64,000 nt of DNA, taken from contig NZ_WNXX01000013.1 of the NCBI RefSeq assembly GCF_009733795.1, positions 49,691-113,690 on the forward strand. The letters run 5' to 3'. The notes under the pieces were generated by a model, which was given only the letters and a program-made list of their open reading frames with translations, had not been told where the DNA came from and did not search any database. Shown in pieces: positions 17,310 to 25,750 of the stretch (the first letter of the stretch is position 1; every line of letters starts with the position of its first letter). The stretch comes from Actinotalea caeni (lineage in GTDB: Bacteria; Actinomycetota; Actinomycetes; Actinomycetales; Beutenbergiaceae). Position numbers and translations under genes: made by a program.

Positions 17310-18512
17310 ATGGGTCGGGTGAGCAGGGTGAGCAGGCTGGGCGCGCTGCTGAGGCGACTGGGCCGGGAGTACTCCGACGACCCCGGCCCGCTGACCGCGC
17401 TCGTCACGTTCCTCGGTGGCTCGCTCATGATCGCGATCGGCCTCACCGAGGTGTGGACCGACGCGCCGGTCGGCGCCCCGGCCTGGTGGCACCTGGTGCC
17501 GCTGGCGGTGGGGTGCGCGGCCACCACCGTGCGCCGCTCGCACCCCGCGATCACGATGGCGGTCGTCGTGGCGGCGTTCGCGGCCGACGCCGTCATCGGC
17601 GGCTCGCTCGCGGTGCTGGTCGTGCTGTTCGACGCCATCTACTCGGCCGAGCGGTTCGGCTCCTGGCCGCTGCGCCGCGCGGTGCGGTTCGGCAGCGGCG
17701 TGATCATCGCGGGCGGCACGCTCGCCGCGGCGCTGTCCGGGCTGCCGCTGCGGGCGGTCGCCGCGATAGCGCTGCAGCTGGCCGCGATGCTGCTCATCCC
17801 GGTCTGGTGGGCGGTCGACGTGCGGCACCGCACCGAGCTGGCCGCCTCCGCGCAGGCGCGCGCCGACCTCGAGGCCGCGCGCGCGGCCGAGCGGGCACGC
17901 GCCCAGGACGCCGAGCGCCGCAGCGCGGTGCAGGCCGAGCGGTCCCGGATGGCGCGGGAGCTGCACGACGCCGTCGCCGGTGACGTGAGCGCGCTGGTCA
18001 TCCGGGCAGGGGCCGCGCTCGCCGCGCCGCCCGGGCCGGGGGACCGGGAGTCGCTCGCCGCCGTCCGCGAGTCCGGGCTGCACGCGCTCGGCGAGCTGCG
18101 GGCGATGATCGAGGTGCTGACCGCGGAGGGCGAGCAGGAGCCGGCGGCGCCGGCGCTCACCGAGGACGGCGGCGAGCTGCTCGCGCGCTTCGGCGCCGAC
18201 GGCGACGGCGTCGACCCGGCCGGCCTGGCACCCCTGCCCCCCGCGGTCGACCGGGCCGGGTACCGGCTGCTGCAGGAGGCGCTGACCAACGCGACCCGGC
18301 ACGGCCGCCCCGGCACCGTCGAGGTCGGGCTCGCGCGCGAGGACGGCACGGTCGAGATCGTGGTGAGCAACGCCGTCGACCGGGTGGTCGCGGACGGCGA
18401 CGGGCTCGGTCTGACGAGCATGAGGGAGCGTGCGCACGCGGTGGGCGGCACGCTGGAGATCGAGACGACGGAGGGGACATGGACGGTGACGGCACGCCTG
18501 CCGGCGGGCTAG
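17310..18512 (+). CDS. Sensor histidine kinase (HisKA_3/NarX-LiaS type)
   Basis: This 400-residue kinase has about five membrane helices in residues 30-170 with very short loops, then a linker coiled coil (176-213) of alternating Ala, Arg and Glu. The dimerisation/phosphoacceptor motif is RMARELHDAVAG with His219. The ATPase domain shows LLQEALTNATRHG (N box) and a G box around GDGLGLTSMRERA. The lack of an extracellular domain suggests intramembrane sensing of envelope stress or a lipid-soluble cue, which is an inference. The response regulator starts 34 bases before the end of this gene. The ATG at 17310 was used; a GTG at 17319 is possible. Confidence 0.92.
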   Translation: MGRVSRVSRLGALLRRLGREYSDDPGPLTALVTFLGGSLMIAIGLTEVWTDAPVGAPAWWHLVPLAVGCAATTVRRSHPAITMAVVVAAFAADAVIGGSLAVLVVLFDAIYSAERFGSWPLRRAVRFGSGVIIAGGTLAAALSGLPLRAVAAIALQLAAMLLIPVWWAVDVRHRTELAASAQARADLEAARAAERARAQDAERRSAVQAERSRMARELHDAVAGDVSALVIRAGAALAAPPGPGDRESLAAVRESGLHALGELRAMIEVLTAEGEQEPAAPALTEDGGELLARFGADGDGVDPAGLAPLPPAVDRAGYRLLQEALTNATRHGRPGTVEVGLAREDGTVEIVVSNAVDRVVADGDGLGLTSMRERAHAVGGTLEIETTEGTWTVTARLPAG

Positions 18513-19171
18513 TGCGGGTGCTGCTCGCCGACGACCACGCCGCGGTGCGCGCGGGGCTGCGGATGGTCCTCGACGCCGCGCCCGACGTGCACGTGGTCGG
18601 CGAGGCGAGCGACGGCGCCGCCGCGGTCACGAACGCGCGGGCACTGCGGCCCGACGTCGTGCTCATGGACGTGCGGATGCCCGGCGTCGACGGCATCGAG
18701 GCGACCCGGCAGGTCGTCGCCGAGGGGCTGGCGGAGGTGCTGGTGCTGACCACCTTCGACCTCGACGACGCGGTGTTCGGGGCGCTGCGCGCGGGCGCGG
18801 CGGGGTTCCTGCTCAAGACCGCCACCCCCGACGAGCTGCTGACGGCCGTACGCCGGGTGGCCGCGGGCGACGGTGCGCTCGCGCCCGAGGTGGTGCGGCG
18901 CGTGCTCGACGCCGCGGTCGCGGGCCGGGGCGAGCCGCGCGGCGAGACCCCGGACGACGTCGACCGCGCGCTCGCCGAGCTCACCGACCGCGAGCGCGAG
19001 GTGCTCGCGGCGCTGGGGCGCGGGCTGTCGAACGCCCAGATCGCCCAGGACCTCGCCATCTCCGAGGCCACCGCGAAGACCCACGTCTCGCGCGTGCTCG
19101 GCAAGCTCGGCGTCGCCTCGCGCGTACAGGCCGCACTGATCGCACGGGACCGCCTGGGCGACGGCGGCTGA
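18479..19171 (+). CDS. NarL/LuxR family response regulator
   Basis: This 230-residue regulator pairs a receiver domain (VRVLLADDHAAVRAGL, phosphoacceptor Asp64 in VLMDVRMPG, conserved Lys in FLLKTATP) with a C-terminal LuxR helix-turn-helix (LTDREREVLAALGRGLSNAQ, then the recognition helix SEATAKTHVSRVLGKLG). The ATG at 18479 has a GGAGGGG ribosome site four bases upstream, inside the kinase gene; a GTG at 18512 that overlaps the kinase stop by one base is the alternative and would drop 11 residues. It is the cognate partner of the kinase and may regulate the adjacent genes. Confidence 0.93.
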   Translation: MDGDGTPAGGLVRVLLADDHAAVRAGLRMVLDAAPDVHVVGEASDGAAAVTNARALRPDVVLMDVRMPGVDGIEATRQVVAEGLAEVLVLTTFDLDDAVFGALRAGAAGFLLKTATPDELLTAVRRVAAGDGALAPEVVRRVLDAAVAGRGEPRGETPDDVDRALAELTDREREVLAALGRGLSNAQIAQDLAISEATAKTHVSRVLGKLGVASRVQAALIARDRLGDGG

Positions 19172-19238
19172 CGGCTCGGCGGGCGCTCCGTCGTCGAGCG
19201 CGAGGCTGGCGACGACGAGCAGCGGGATCGGCGCGCGG

Positions 19239-19256
19239 GCGCCCGGGCCCGGGCGC
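19239..19256. terminator. Perfect palindrome after the response regulator gene
   Basis: GCGCCCGGGCCCGGGCGC is an 18-base perfect palindrome 68 bases past the response-regulator stop, in a convergent intergenic region. It may help terminate transcription, but as it has no loop sequence or T-tract this is uncertain. Confidence 0.35.
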
Positions 19257-19288
19257 GAGCACGAGCACGGGCACCCCGACGTCCCCGA

Positions 19289-19362
19289 CGCGAGCTCGTA
19301 CCTGTCTGCCGAGCTCGTACGGTGCACGCTACGAGCTGGGCACCACGCTACGAGTTCGCGCG
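19289..19362. repeat. Dispersed nested palindrome, copy A (GCTACGAG element)
   Basis: This 74-base element has outer arms CGCGAGCTCGTA (19289-19300) and TACGAGTTCGCG (19349-19360) and inner arms GAGCTCGTAC and GCTACGAGC around GGTGCAC. By hand alignment it matches copy B at 44088-44163 at 64 of 74 positions with a two-base gap. Four copies of the TACGAG/CTCGTA core would let it fold as two nested hairpins. It sits between the convergent response-regulator and HTH genes. Function unknown. Confidence 0.8.
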
Positions 19363-19414
19363 CTGGCAGGCCGGCGGGCGCTGGGCGGGCGCGCTGCGGC
19401 AGCTGCTCCCGCCG

Positions 19415-20203
19415 TCAGCCCTCCACCGGGACGTACATGACGACGTGGAGGTCGGGGGCCTCGGACGGGACGAGGCGGTGGTGCTCGAAGGTGAGCAGGT
19501 CGCCGTCGGGGTGGCGGAAGGTGCGGCGGCGGGAGGCGAACCGCTCGATCGTCAGCTCGGCCCACTGGGTGCGGAAGTCCGCGCTGGCGGCACTCAGCCG
19601 GTCCACGAGCGCCTTGTGCCGCGGCGCGCTCAGCCGCACCCCCGACTCGGCGCGGAACTCGGCGAGGAAGCGGCGGCTGTCCTGCTCCCAGTCGGGCAGC
19701 AGGTCGCGCAGCCGGGGGTCGGTGTAGACGAGCCAGAGCAGGTTGCGGTCGCTCGCGTCGAGCTCGCCGATCGGCGGGTACAGCCACGCGTAACCGGCGT
19801 TCCAGCCGACGATCGACCAGTCGGTCGCGAGCGCGAACGCCGGGAAGTCGAGCGCGTCCAGCAGGTGCTGCAGCGCCGCGGGCATCGCGACCGGCTCGTC
19901 GTCGAGCGGGACCTCGGATCGCTCGGCGAGCGCGAGCACGAAGTCGGTCTCGGCCGCGGTCAGGTCGAGCACCCGCGCGACGGCGGTGAGCACCTGCCGG
20001 GAGACGTTGATGTCGCGCCCCTGCTCCAGCCACGTGTACCAGGTGCCGCTGACGCCGGCGAGCGTCGCGACCTCCTCGCGGCTCAGCCCCGCGGTGCGTC
20101 CCCGCGCCGGCGGCAGCCCGACGGCCGAGCGCGCCATCGCGCGGCGGCGCCGGGTGAGGAACTCCCCCAGCTGCTCGCGCCGGGGCGTGCGTGGCCTGAT
20201 CAC
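19415..20203 (-). CDS. HTH-XRE/MmyB-like transcriptional regulator
   Basis: This 262-residue regulator is a second member of the family found at 7953-8753. Its helix-turn-helix is GLSREEVATLAGVSGTWYTW followed by LEQGRDINVS, and the C-terminal MmyB-like domain includes DWSIVGWNAGYAWLYPP, the Arg-rich FASRRRTFRHPDGDLLTF and ends LHVVMYVPVEG. I chose the GTG at 20203 because a start at the upstream ATG (20239) would place the palindrome at 20212-20224 inside the gene. It is divergent from ilvD, so it may control ilvD or only itself. Confidence 0.88.
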   Translation of the reverse strand: MIRPRTPRREQLGEFLTRRRRAMARSAVGLPPARGRTAGLSREEVATLAGVSGTWYTWLEQGRDINVSRQVLTAVARVLDLTAAETDFVLALAERSEVPLDDEPVAMPAALQHLLDALDFPAFALATDWSIVGWNAGYAWLYPPIGELDASDRNLLWLVYTDPRLRDLLPDWEQDSRRFLAEFRAESGVRLSAPRHKALVDRLSAASADFRTQWAELTIERFASRRRTFRHPDGDLLTFEHHRLVPSEAPDLHVVMYVPVEG

Positions 20204-20211
20204 GGTTGATG

Positions 20212-20224
20212 GTACTGCGAGTAC
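20212..20224. promoter_or_regulatory. Candidate operator between the HTH regulator and ilvD
   Basis: GTACT (20212-20216) and AGTAC (20220-20224) form an inverted repeat with a three-base centre, followed by a further partial copy (TACTACTGCC). The site lies in the 72-base divergent region between a DNA-binding protein gene and ilvD and is one of the few A/T-containing stretches there. Binding is an inference. Confidence 0.4.
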
Positions 20225-20275
20225 TACTGCCAGCGGCATCTTCCGCCGCGAGCGCGGGTGTGGCGTGATGGTCCG

Positions 20276-22216
20276 ATGCCGGACTATCGCTCTCGCACGG
20301 TCACCCACGGTCGCAACATGGCAGGGGCGCGCGCGCTGTTCCGCGCGGCCGGCGTCGCCGGTGCCGACCTGGGCCGCAAGCCGATCATCGCCGTCGCGAA
20401 CTCGTTCACCGAGTTCGTACCCGGGCACACGCACCTGGCGCCCGTGGGCCGCATCGTCTCCGACGCGATCAGCGCCGCGGGCGGCATCCCGCGCGAGTTC
20501 AACACGATCGCCGTCGACGACGGCATCGCGATGGGCCACGGCGGCATGCTCTACTCGCTGCCCAGCCGCGACCTCATCGCCGACTCGGTCGAGTACATGG
20601 TCAACGCGCACTGCGCCGACGCCCTGGTGTGCATCTCCAACTGCGACAAGATCACGCCCGGCATGCTGCTGGCCGCGCTGCGGCTGAACATCCCGACCGT
20701 GTTCGTCTCCGGCGGCCCGATGGAGTCCGGTCGCACCACCCTCACCGACGGCTCGGTGCGCACGCTCGACCTTGTCGACGCGATCTCGGAGGCCGTCAAC
20801 GAGAACGTCTCCGACGCCGACATCGCCCGCATCGAGGAGGCGGCCTGCCCCACCTGCGGCTCCTGCTCGGGCATGTTCACGGCCAACTCGATGAACTGCC
20901 TCACCGAGGCGATCGGGCTGTCGCTGCCCGGCAACGGGTCGGTGCTGGCCACCCACACCGCCCGCCGCGCGCTCTACGAGAAGGCCGGCGAGCTCGTCGT
21001 CGACATCACCCGCCGCTACTACGACGGCGACGACGAGACCGTGCTGCCGCGCAGCATCGCCACGCCGGCCGCGTTCGGCAACGCGATGGCCCTCGACATC
21101 GCGATGGGCGGCTCGACCAACACGATCCTGCACCTGCTGGCCGCGGCCCACGAGGCCGGCGTCGCGTTCGGCCTGGACGAGATCGACGCGATCTCGCGCC
21201 GTGTGCCGTGCCTGGCGAAGGTGGCGCCGAACGTCGCGGGCGACCGCACCTACTACATGGAGGACGTGCACCGCGCCGGCGGCATCCCGGCGCTGCTGGG
21301 CGAGCTGCGCCGCGGCGGCCTCCTCGACGAGGACGTGCACACGATCCACAGCACCACCCTCGGCGCGTGGCTCGACGACTGGGACGTGCGCGGCGGCAAG
21401 GCCACCGACGAGGCGATCGAGCTGTGGCACGCCGCCCCGGGCGGGCAGCGCTCCTCGACGGCGTTCTCGCAGTCGGCCCGCTGGACCGACCTCGACACCG
21501 ACGCCGCCGCCGGCTGCATCCGCGACGTCGCGCACGCCTACTCCGCCGACGGCGGCCTCGCGGTGCTGCGCGGCAACCTCGCGGTCGACGGCGCCGTCGT
21601 CAAGACCGCGGGCGTCGACCCCTCGATCTGGACCTTCTCCGGCCCGGCCGTCGTGTGCGAGTCGCAGGACGAGGCGGTGCAGAAGATCCTCGCCAAGGAG
21701 GTGCGGGAGGGCGACGTCGTCGTCATCCGCTACGAGGGTCCCAAGGGCGGCCCGGGCATGCAGGAGATGCTCTACCCGACGTCGTTCCTCAAGGGTCGCG
21801 GGCTCGGCAAGGTGTGCGCGCTGGTCACCGACGGCCGGTTCTCCGGCGGCACCTCCGGGCTGTCGATCGGGCACGTCTCGCCCGAGGCGGCCGCCGGCGG
21901 CGTGATCGCCCTCGCCGAGGACGGCGACATCGTCTCGATCGACATCCCCACCCGGTCGATCTCGCTCGACGTGCCCGAGGCCGAGCTGGAGCGCCGGCGC
22001 GCGGCGCTGGAGGCCGGCGGCGGCTACCGGCCGCGGGACCGGGTGCGCCCGGTGTCGGCGGCGCTGCGCGCCTACGCGGCGTTCGCGCAGTCGGCCGACA
22101 AGGGCGCCGTCCGGGTCGTGCCCGAGGAGGCGCCGGTCACGCGGGCCGCGTCAGCGCCGGCGGGCGGCGAAGAAGTCCTTGAGGAGTCGACCGCACTCGT
22201 CGGCTCGGACGCCTGA
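20276..22216 (+). CDS. ilvD: Dihydroxy-acid dehydratase
   Basis: This 646-residue enzyme dehydrates 2,3-dihydroxy-3-methylvalerate and 2,3-dihydroxyisovalerate in isoleucine and valine synthesis. It is of the long, E. coli-like type: [16 protein letters not shown] (9-24), [17 protein letters not shown] with Cys123 and Lys125, and [17 protein letters not shown] with Cys191/194/197, which together hold the iron-sulfur cluster. Compared with the usual end near KGAVR, it has a low-complexity C-terminal tail of about 35 residues; the last 66 bases overlap the convergent tadA gene. No other ilv genes are near. The ATG at 20276 matches the family N-terminus MPDYRS. Confidence 0.95.
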   Translation: MPDYRSRTVTHGRNMAGARALFRAAGVAGADLGRKPIIAVANSFTEFVPGHTHLAPVGRIVSDAISAAGGIPREFNTIAVDDGIAMGHGGMLYSLPSRDLIADSVEYMVNAHCADALVCISNCDKITPGMLLAALRLNIPTVFVSGGPMESGRTTLTDGSVRTLDLVDAISEAVNENVSDADIARIEEAACPTCGSCSGMFTANSMNCLTEAIGLSLPGNGSVLATHTARRALYEKAGELVVDITRRYYDGDDETVLPRSIATPAAFGNAMALDIAMGGSTNTILHLLAAAHEAGVAFGLDEIDAISRRVPCLAKVAPNVAGDRTYYMEDVHRAGGIPALLGELRRGGLLDEDVHTIHSTTLGAWLDDWDVRGGKATDEAIELWHAAPGGQRSSTAFSQSARWTDLDTDAAAGCIRDVAHAYSADGGLAVLRGNLAVDGAVVKTAGVDPSIWTFSGPAVVCESQDEAVQKILAKEVREGDVVVIRYEGPKGGPGMQEMLYPTSFLKGRGLGKVCALVTDGRFSGGTSGLSIGHVSPEAAAGGVIALAEDGDIVSIDIPTRSISLDVPEAELERRRAALEAGGGYRPRDRVRPVSAALRAYAAFAQSADKGAVRVVPEEAPVTRAASAPAGGEEVLEESTALVGSDA

Positions 22217-22603
22217 GGTCACGGCGGGTCGGTGGTTGAGCCGCGGGTCGGCGACGACGTCGAGCACCGACCCGCACGCCCCGGCCTTGGGGTCCCACGC
22301 CCCGAAGACGACACGGTCCACGCGTGAGAGCACGATCGCGCCCGCGCACATCGTGCACGGCTCGAGCGTGACGACGAGCGTGCAGCCGCCGAGGTGCCAG
22401 CGCCCGCGCGCCCGGCCGGCCTCGCGCAGCGCGAGCAGCTCGGCGTGCGCGGTCGGGTCGCCGTCGACCTCGCGGCGGTTGTGGGTCGCGACGACGACGG
22501 CGCCGGTCTCGTCGAGCAGCACCGCGCCGATCGGGACGTCGCCCACCTCGGGAGCCAGCCGCGCCTGCGCGAGCGCCAGGCCCATGGCCTCCTCGTCGTC
22601 CAC
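22151..22603 (-). CDS. tadA: tRNA adenosine(34) deaminase
   Basis: This 150-residue zinc enzyme converts adenosine to inosine at the wobble position of tRNA-Arg(ACG). The deaminase motifs are HAE (His53, catalytic Glu55) and EPCTMC (Cys83 and Cys86), with [11 protein letters not shown] at 21-31 and [19 protein letters not shown] characteristic of TadA. The GTG at 22603 gives the usual N-terminus ([13 protein letters not shown]) and follows CAGACT by six bases. The 3' end overlaps that of ilvD by 66 bases in the opposite direction. Confidence 0.93.
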   Translation of the reverse strand: MDDEEAMGLALAQARLAPEVGDVPIGAVLLDETGAVVVATHNRREVDGDPTAHAELLALREAGRARGRWHLGGCTLVVTLEPCTMCAGAIVLSRVDRVVFGAWDPKAGACGSVLDVVADPRLNHRPAVTSGVRADECGRLLKDFFAARRR

Positions 22604-22768
22604 GGGGCCAGTCTGCCCGACCTGCCGGGATCGCCCGGCCGACCCGCGACCACGGCGGGGAGCGGCAGGAGGCGGCGTCGCGGCGCCGGGCGGCGCACCA
22701 CCGCGGCGCGGGACGACCTCGCGCCGAGCTGAGCGTGCGTGCGGGGCGAGCGGGATATCGTGCGGGCC

Positions 22769-23404
22769 ATGCACCTCCACGTGGCCGACCACCCGCTCGT
22801 CTCGCACAAGCTCACGCTGCTCCGCGACGAGCGCACGTCGTCGCCGGTGTTCCGGCAGCTCACCGAGGAGCTGGTCACGCTGCTCACCTACGAGGCCACC
22901 CGTGGGCTGAAGACCGAGCCGGTCGAGATCACCACCCCGGTGACGTCGATGACCGGGGTGCGGCTGGCGGAGCCGCGTGCGATGGTCGTCCCGATCCTGC
23001 GTGCGGGGCTCGGCATGCTCGAGGGCATCACGAGGCTGCTGCCGACGGCGGAGGTCGGCTTCCTCGGGCTGGTCCGCGACGAGGAGACCCTCGAGGCGGT
23101 CACCTACGCCAACCGTCTCCCCGAGGACCTCTCGGGCCGCCAGTGCTACGTCGTCGACCCGATGCTCGCGACCGGCGGCACGCTGATCGCGGCGATCAAC
23201 TACCTGCTGGAGCGGGGCGCGCACGACGTCACCTGCATCTGCCTGCTCGCCGCGCCCGAGGGGCTGTCAGCCGTCGAGCAGGCGATCGGCGACCAGGCGA
23301 ACGTCACCGTCGTGGTCGCCGCGGTCGACGAGCGCCTCAACGAGAAGGGCTACATCGTCCCCGGCCTCGGCGACGCCGGCGACCGTCTCTTCGGCGTCGT
23401 CTGA
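22769..23404 (+). CDS. upp: Uracil phosphoribosyltransferase
   Basis: This 211-residue enzyme makes UMP from uracil and PRPP in pyrimidine salvage. It shows [16 protein letters not shown] at the N-terminus, [14 protein letters not shown], the PRPP-binding loop [10 protein letters not shown] (about 129-138) and the uracil-binding end [20 protein letters not shown]. The ATG at 22769 follows TATCGT by seven bases. The gene is divergent from tadA across 165 bases, in which I see no other feature, and convergent with metZ. Confidence 0.96.
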   Translation: MHLHVADHPLVSHKLTLLRDERTSSPVFRQLTEELVTLLTYEATRGLKTEPVEITTPVTSMTGVRLAEPRAMVVPILRAGLGMLEGITRLLPTAEVGFLGLVRDEETLEAVTYANRLPEDLSGRQCYVVDPMLATGGTLIAAINYLLERGAHDVTCICLLAAPEGLSAVEQAIGDQANVTVVVAAVDERLNEKGYIVPGLGDAGDRLFGVV

Positions 23405-23410
23405 CCGGTT

Positions 23411-23441
23411 TCAACCCACTCCTGGGAAGAAAGGGGGTTGA
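23411..23441. repeat. Single-unit hairpin between upp and metZ (TTTCAACCC family)
   Basis: TCAACCC (23411-23417) pairs with GGGTTGA (23435-23441). The left arm is part of GTTTCAACCCACTCCTGG, closely similar to the units at 9.55 kb. It lies in the 40-base space between two convergent genes and probably also acts as a bidirectional terminator. Confidence 0.7.
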
Positions 23442-23444
23442 GAG

Positions 23445-24671
23445 CTAGAGGGTGGCGAGGGCCTGGGCGAGGTCGGCGCGCAGGTCGTCGACGTCCTCCA
23501 GCCCGACCGAGAGCCGGATCGTCGACTCGGCGATGCCGCACGCGGCGCGGCCCTCGGGGCCGAGCTTGCGGTGCGTCGTCGTCGCGGGGTGCGTGACGAG
23601 CGACTTCGCGTCGCCGAGGTTGTTGGAGATGTCGACGACGCGCAGCGCGTCGAGGAAGCCGAAGGTGCGCTTCTTGAGCGCGTCGTCGGCGAGACCGCCG
23701 TCGTCGAGGTCGAACGTGACGACCGTGCCGCCGCCCTTCATCTGCGCCGTCGCGAGCGCGTGCTGGGGGTGGGACTCCAGGAACGGGTAGTGCACCCGGG
23801 CCACCGCGGGCTGCTCCTCGAGCCAGCGCGCGAGGTCGAGCGCGGCCGCGGTCTGCGCGCGCACCCGCACGGCGAGCGTCTCCAGGCCCTTGAGCAGCAC
23901 CCAGGCGTTGAACGCCGACAGGCTGGGACCGGTGTTGCGCAGCATCGTCTGCACCGGCCCGTAGACGTAGTCCGCCGGCCCGAGGATCGCGCCGCCGAGG
24001 ACGCGACCCTGGCCGTCGATGTGCTTGGTCGCCGAGTACACGACGACGTCGACGCCCAGCTCCAGCGGCCGCTGCAGCACCGGGGTCGCGAACACGTTGT
24101 CGAGGATGACCAGCGCGCCCGCGCGGTGCGCCAGCTCGGTGACCGCGGCGACGTCGACGATCTGCTGCATCGGGTTCGACGGCGTCTCGAGGATGACGAC
24201 GTCGGCCGGCTCGGCGAGCGCCCGCTCCCACCCGGCGACGTCGACCGGGTCGACGTAGTCGGTGCGCACGCCCCACTTGCCGAGGATGTCGTTGAGCACC
24301 ACGAACGTGGACCCGAACAGCGCCCGGCTGGCCACGACGCGGCTGCCCTGCTCGACGACCGCGGCCAGCGCGGTGAACACCGCCGCCATCCCGGTCGCGG
24401 TGGCGTAGCAGGCCTCGGCGCCCTCGAGCAGCCGCAGCCGCTCCTCGAACGCGTTGACGGTCGGGTTGCCGTACCGGCTGTAGGTGAAGCGGTCGATCTC
24501 CTCGGCGAACGCGGCCTCGGCGTCGGCCGCGCGCGGGTAGGAGTAGCCCTGGGTGAGGAAGATCGGCTCGGCGATCTCCTCGAACCCGGTCCGCTCGAAG
24601 CCGCCGCGCACGGCGAGCGTGCCGGGCCCCAGCCCCTCGGGCAGCCCGGAGCGCGGGACCGGGCGGCTCAC
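23445..24671 (-). CDS. metZ: O-succinylhomoserine sulfhydrylase (PLP enzyme)
   Basis: This 408-residue enzyme is of the Cys/Met metabolism PLP family. It would make homocysteine from an O-acylhomoserine and sulfide. PLP should bind Lys216 in YSATKHIDGQGRVLGG; the stretch YSRYGNPTVNAFEERLRLLEG and the end STIRLSVGLEDVDDL are family typical. The GHIDGQG-like loop and start LPEGLGPGTLAVRGGFERT favour the MetZ (O-succinylhomoserine) group over MetB or MetY. The GTG start overlaps the rhodanese gene by four bases. It is the last gene of a riboswitch-controlled operon, so its synthesis should fall when SAM is plentiful. Confidence 0.93.
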   Translation of the reverse strand: MSRPVPRSGLPEGLGPGTLAVRGGFERTGFEEIAEPIFLTQGYSYPRAADAEAAFAEEIDRFTYSRYGNPTVNAFEERLRLLEGAEACYATATGMAAVFTALAAVVEQGSRVVASRALFGSTFVVLNDILGKWGVRTDYVDPVDVAGWERALAEPADVVILETPSNPMQQIVDVAAVTELAHRAGALVILDNVFATPVLQRPLELGVDVVVYSATKHIDGQGRVLGGAILGPADYVYGPVQTMLRNTGPSLSAFNAWVLLKGLETLAVRVRAQTAAALDLARWLEEQPAVARVHYPFLESHPQHALATAQMKGGGTVVTFDLDDGGLADDALKKRTFGFLDALRVVDISNNLGDAKSLVTHPATTTHRKLGPEGRAACGIAESTIRLSVGLEDVDDLRADLAQALATL

Positions 24672-25078
24672 TGCTGCCGCCAGGGCAGACCGTCGGCGCG
24701 CCAGCCCCGGGCGCCGCGGTGACCCTCGGCGTCGAGCGGCCCCTCGAAGCCGTCGGTCACGTTGTAGGCCGGCCCCAGACCGGCCGCGGTCAGCGCGTGC
24801 GCGGCCGCCGCGGAGCGGTGCCCGCTGCGGCACAGCAGCACGACCGGGGTGCCCGGGTCGACCTGCTCGCTCACCGCCTGCACGAACGCGCCCGGGTCCG
24901 GGCCGGCGCCGAGCGTGCTCCACTCGGCCAGCACGGCGCGCTTGCCGATCGGCGACAGGTCCGGCACCCCGACGAACACCCACTCCGCCTGCGTGCGCAC
25001 GTCCACGAGCACCGCGTCGGCGTCGCTGCTCAGCAGCTCCCAGGCCTGCGTGGGCGTGAGGTCCCCGGCGTAGCTCAC
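24668..25078 (-). CDS. Rhodanese-like domain protein
   Basis: This 136-residue single-domain rhodanese has the catalytic loop CRSGHRS with Cys83, and a VLVDVRTQAEW strand-turn at 23-33. Rhodaneses carry persulfide sulfur. Four-base overlaps with the DUF1737 gene upstream and metZ downstream show a tight operon under the SAM riboswitch, so I infer a role in supplying or channelling sulfur for homocysteine synthesis. The loop after strand 3 (GPDPGAFVQAVSEQVDPGTP) is longer than in GlpE. Confidence 0.93.
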   Translation of the reverse strand: MSYAGDLTPTQAWELLSSDADAVLVDVRTQAEWVFVGVPDLSPIGKRAVLAEWSTLGAGPDPGAFVQAVSEQVDPGTPVVLLCRSGHRSAAAAHALTAAGLGPAYNVTDGFEGPLDAEGHRGARGWRADGLPWRQQ

Positions 25079-25293
25079 GCGTCCACCCCCGTCGGCAGCA
25101 CGACGGCCTGCGCCACGATCGCGCGCTCGCCGTCGAAGGTGATCGCGGGCGAGCCGTGCAGCACGTAGCCGTCGTCGAGCGCCTCGCTGACGCGTCGGCA
25201 GAACTCGGCGTCGTCGGGCCCGGTCAGCAGCCGGTACCGCTTGCGCGCGGGCGGGTCGCCGGCGCGCGGGGTCGGGGTCGCCGGTGCGCTCAT
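25075..25293 (-). CDS. DUF1737 domain small protein
   Basis: This 72-residue protein matches the DUF1737 pattern: RYRLLTGPDDAEFCRRVSEALDDGYVLHGSPAITFDGER. I chose the ATG at 25293 because GGAGG lies seven bases upstream; the ATG at 25305 would place the start ahead of that ribosome site. It is the first gene after the SAM riboswitch, coupled to the rhodanese gene by a four-base overlap. DUF1737 proteins have no proven function; the position suggests a role linked to sulfur or methionine metabolism. Confidence 0.85.
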   Translation of the reverse strand: MSAPATPTPRAGDPPARKRYRLLTGPDDAEFCRRVSEALDDGYVLHGSPAITFDGERAIVAQAVVLPTGVDA

Positions 25294-25301
25294 CGATTCC
25301 T

Positions 25302-25385
25302 CCATCGGTCCTGGCGTTAGCACCGTGCCCTCGCAGGTGGTTGCTGCAGCGTCGTCGAGCCAGATCTCTCGGCTGCTCTGGATGG
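25302..25385 (-). promoter_or_regulatory. SAM riboswitch (SAM-I/IV superfamily) of the metZ operon
   Basis: Read on the minus strand the 84-base leader has the SAM aptamer core: GGCTCGACGACGCTGCAGC directly followed by AACC, then GGTGCTAACGCCAGGA. P1 can form between CCATC (25381-25385) and GATGG (25302-25306). The GG of that 3' P1 strand is the start of the GGAGG ribosome site of the DUF1737 gene, so the ligand-bound form should block translation directly; there is no room for a separate terminator. The family is well known upstream of methionine genes in Actinobacteria. The exact subclass (SAM-I or SAM-IV) needs a covariance model. Confidence 0.82.
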
Positions 25386-25397
25386 TGTTCGTCCGCG

Positions 25398-25403
25398 AGG
25401 ATA
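25398..25403 (-). promoter_or_regulatory. -10 element for the riboswitch transcript
   Basis: TATCCT on the minus strand ends about 12 bases before the first paired base of the aptamer, which would put the transcript start near 25391. I see no convincing -35 hexamer. Confidence 0.45.
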
Positions 25404-25750
25404 GCGCCCGCCCGACGGCGTCCCTCACCTCCGCGCCCGGCCGTCCACTCCTCGGTCGCCCGGCCGGCCGCAGGGGCGCACCCGCGTGCAACACGGCGAC
25501 GCCCTGCGACACAGGGCGGGTATCGGGTCCGGCACCGGGAGGAGCGCGCGCCGTCCGCGGCCGTGACGGCCCTGCCATCCCGAACCGCACGGGCGACCAG
25601 GGGGTGCGCGTCGGTGCCGGACCCGGGCCAGGCCCACCCCGCCGCGACGGTCGATCGCGCGGCGGGGACGGGGCCGGCCGCACCAGGTGTGATCACCCGC
25701 ACGCCGCGTGCCGCGCGGACACGCCTGGCGCACCCCACCAGAATGGCCGG
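25404..25750. other. Intergenic stretch with no recognised feature
   Basis: About 350 bases separate the riboswitch promoter from the lipoprotein gene. I see no supported coding region, strong hairpin or repeat. CAGAAT lies six bases before the lipoprotein GTG and may be its -10 element. Confidence 0.5.
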
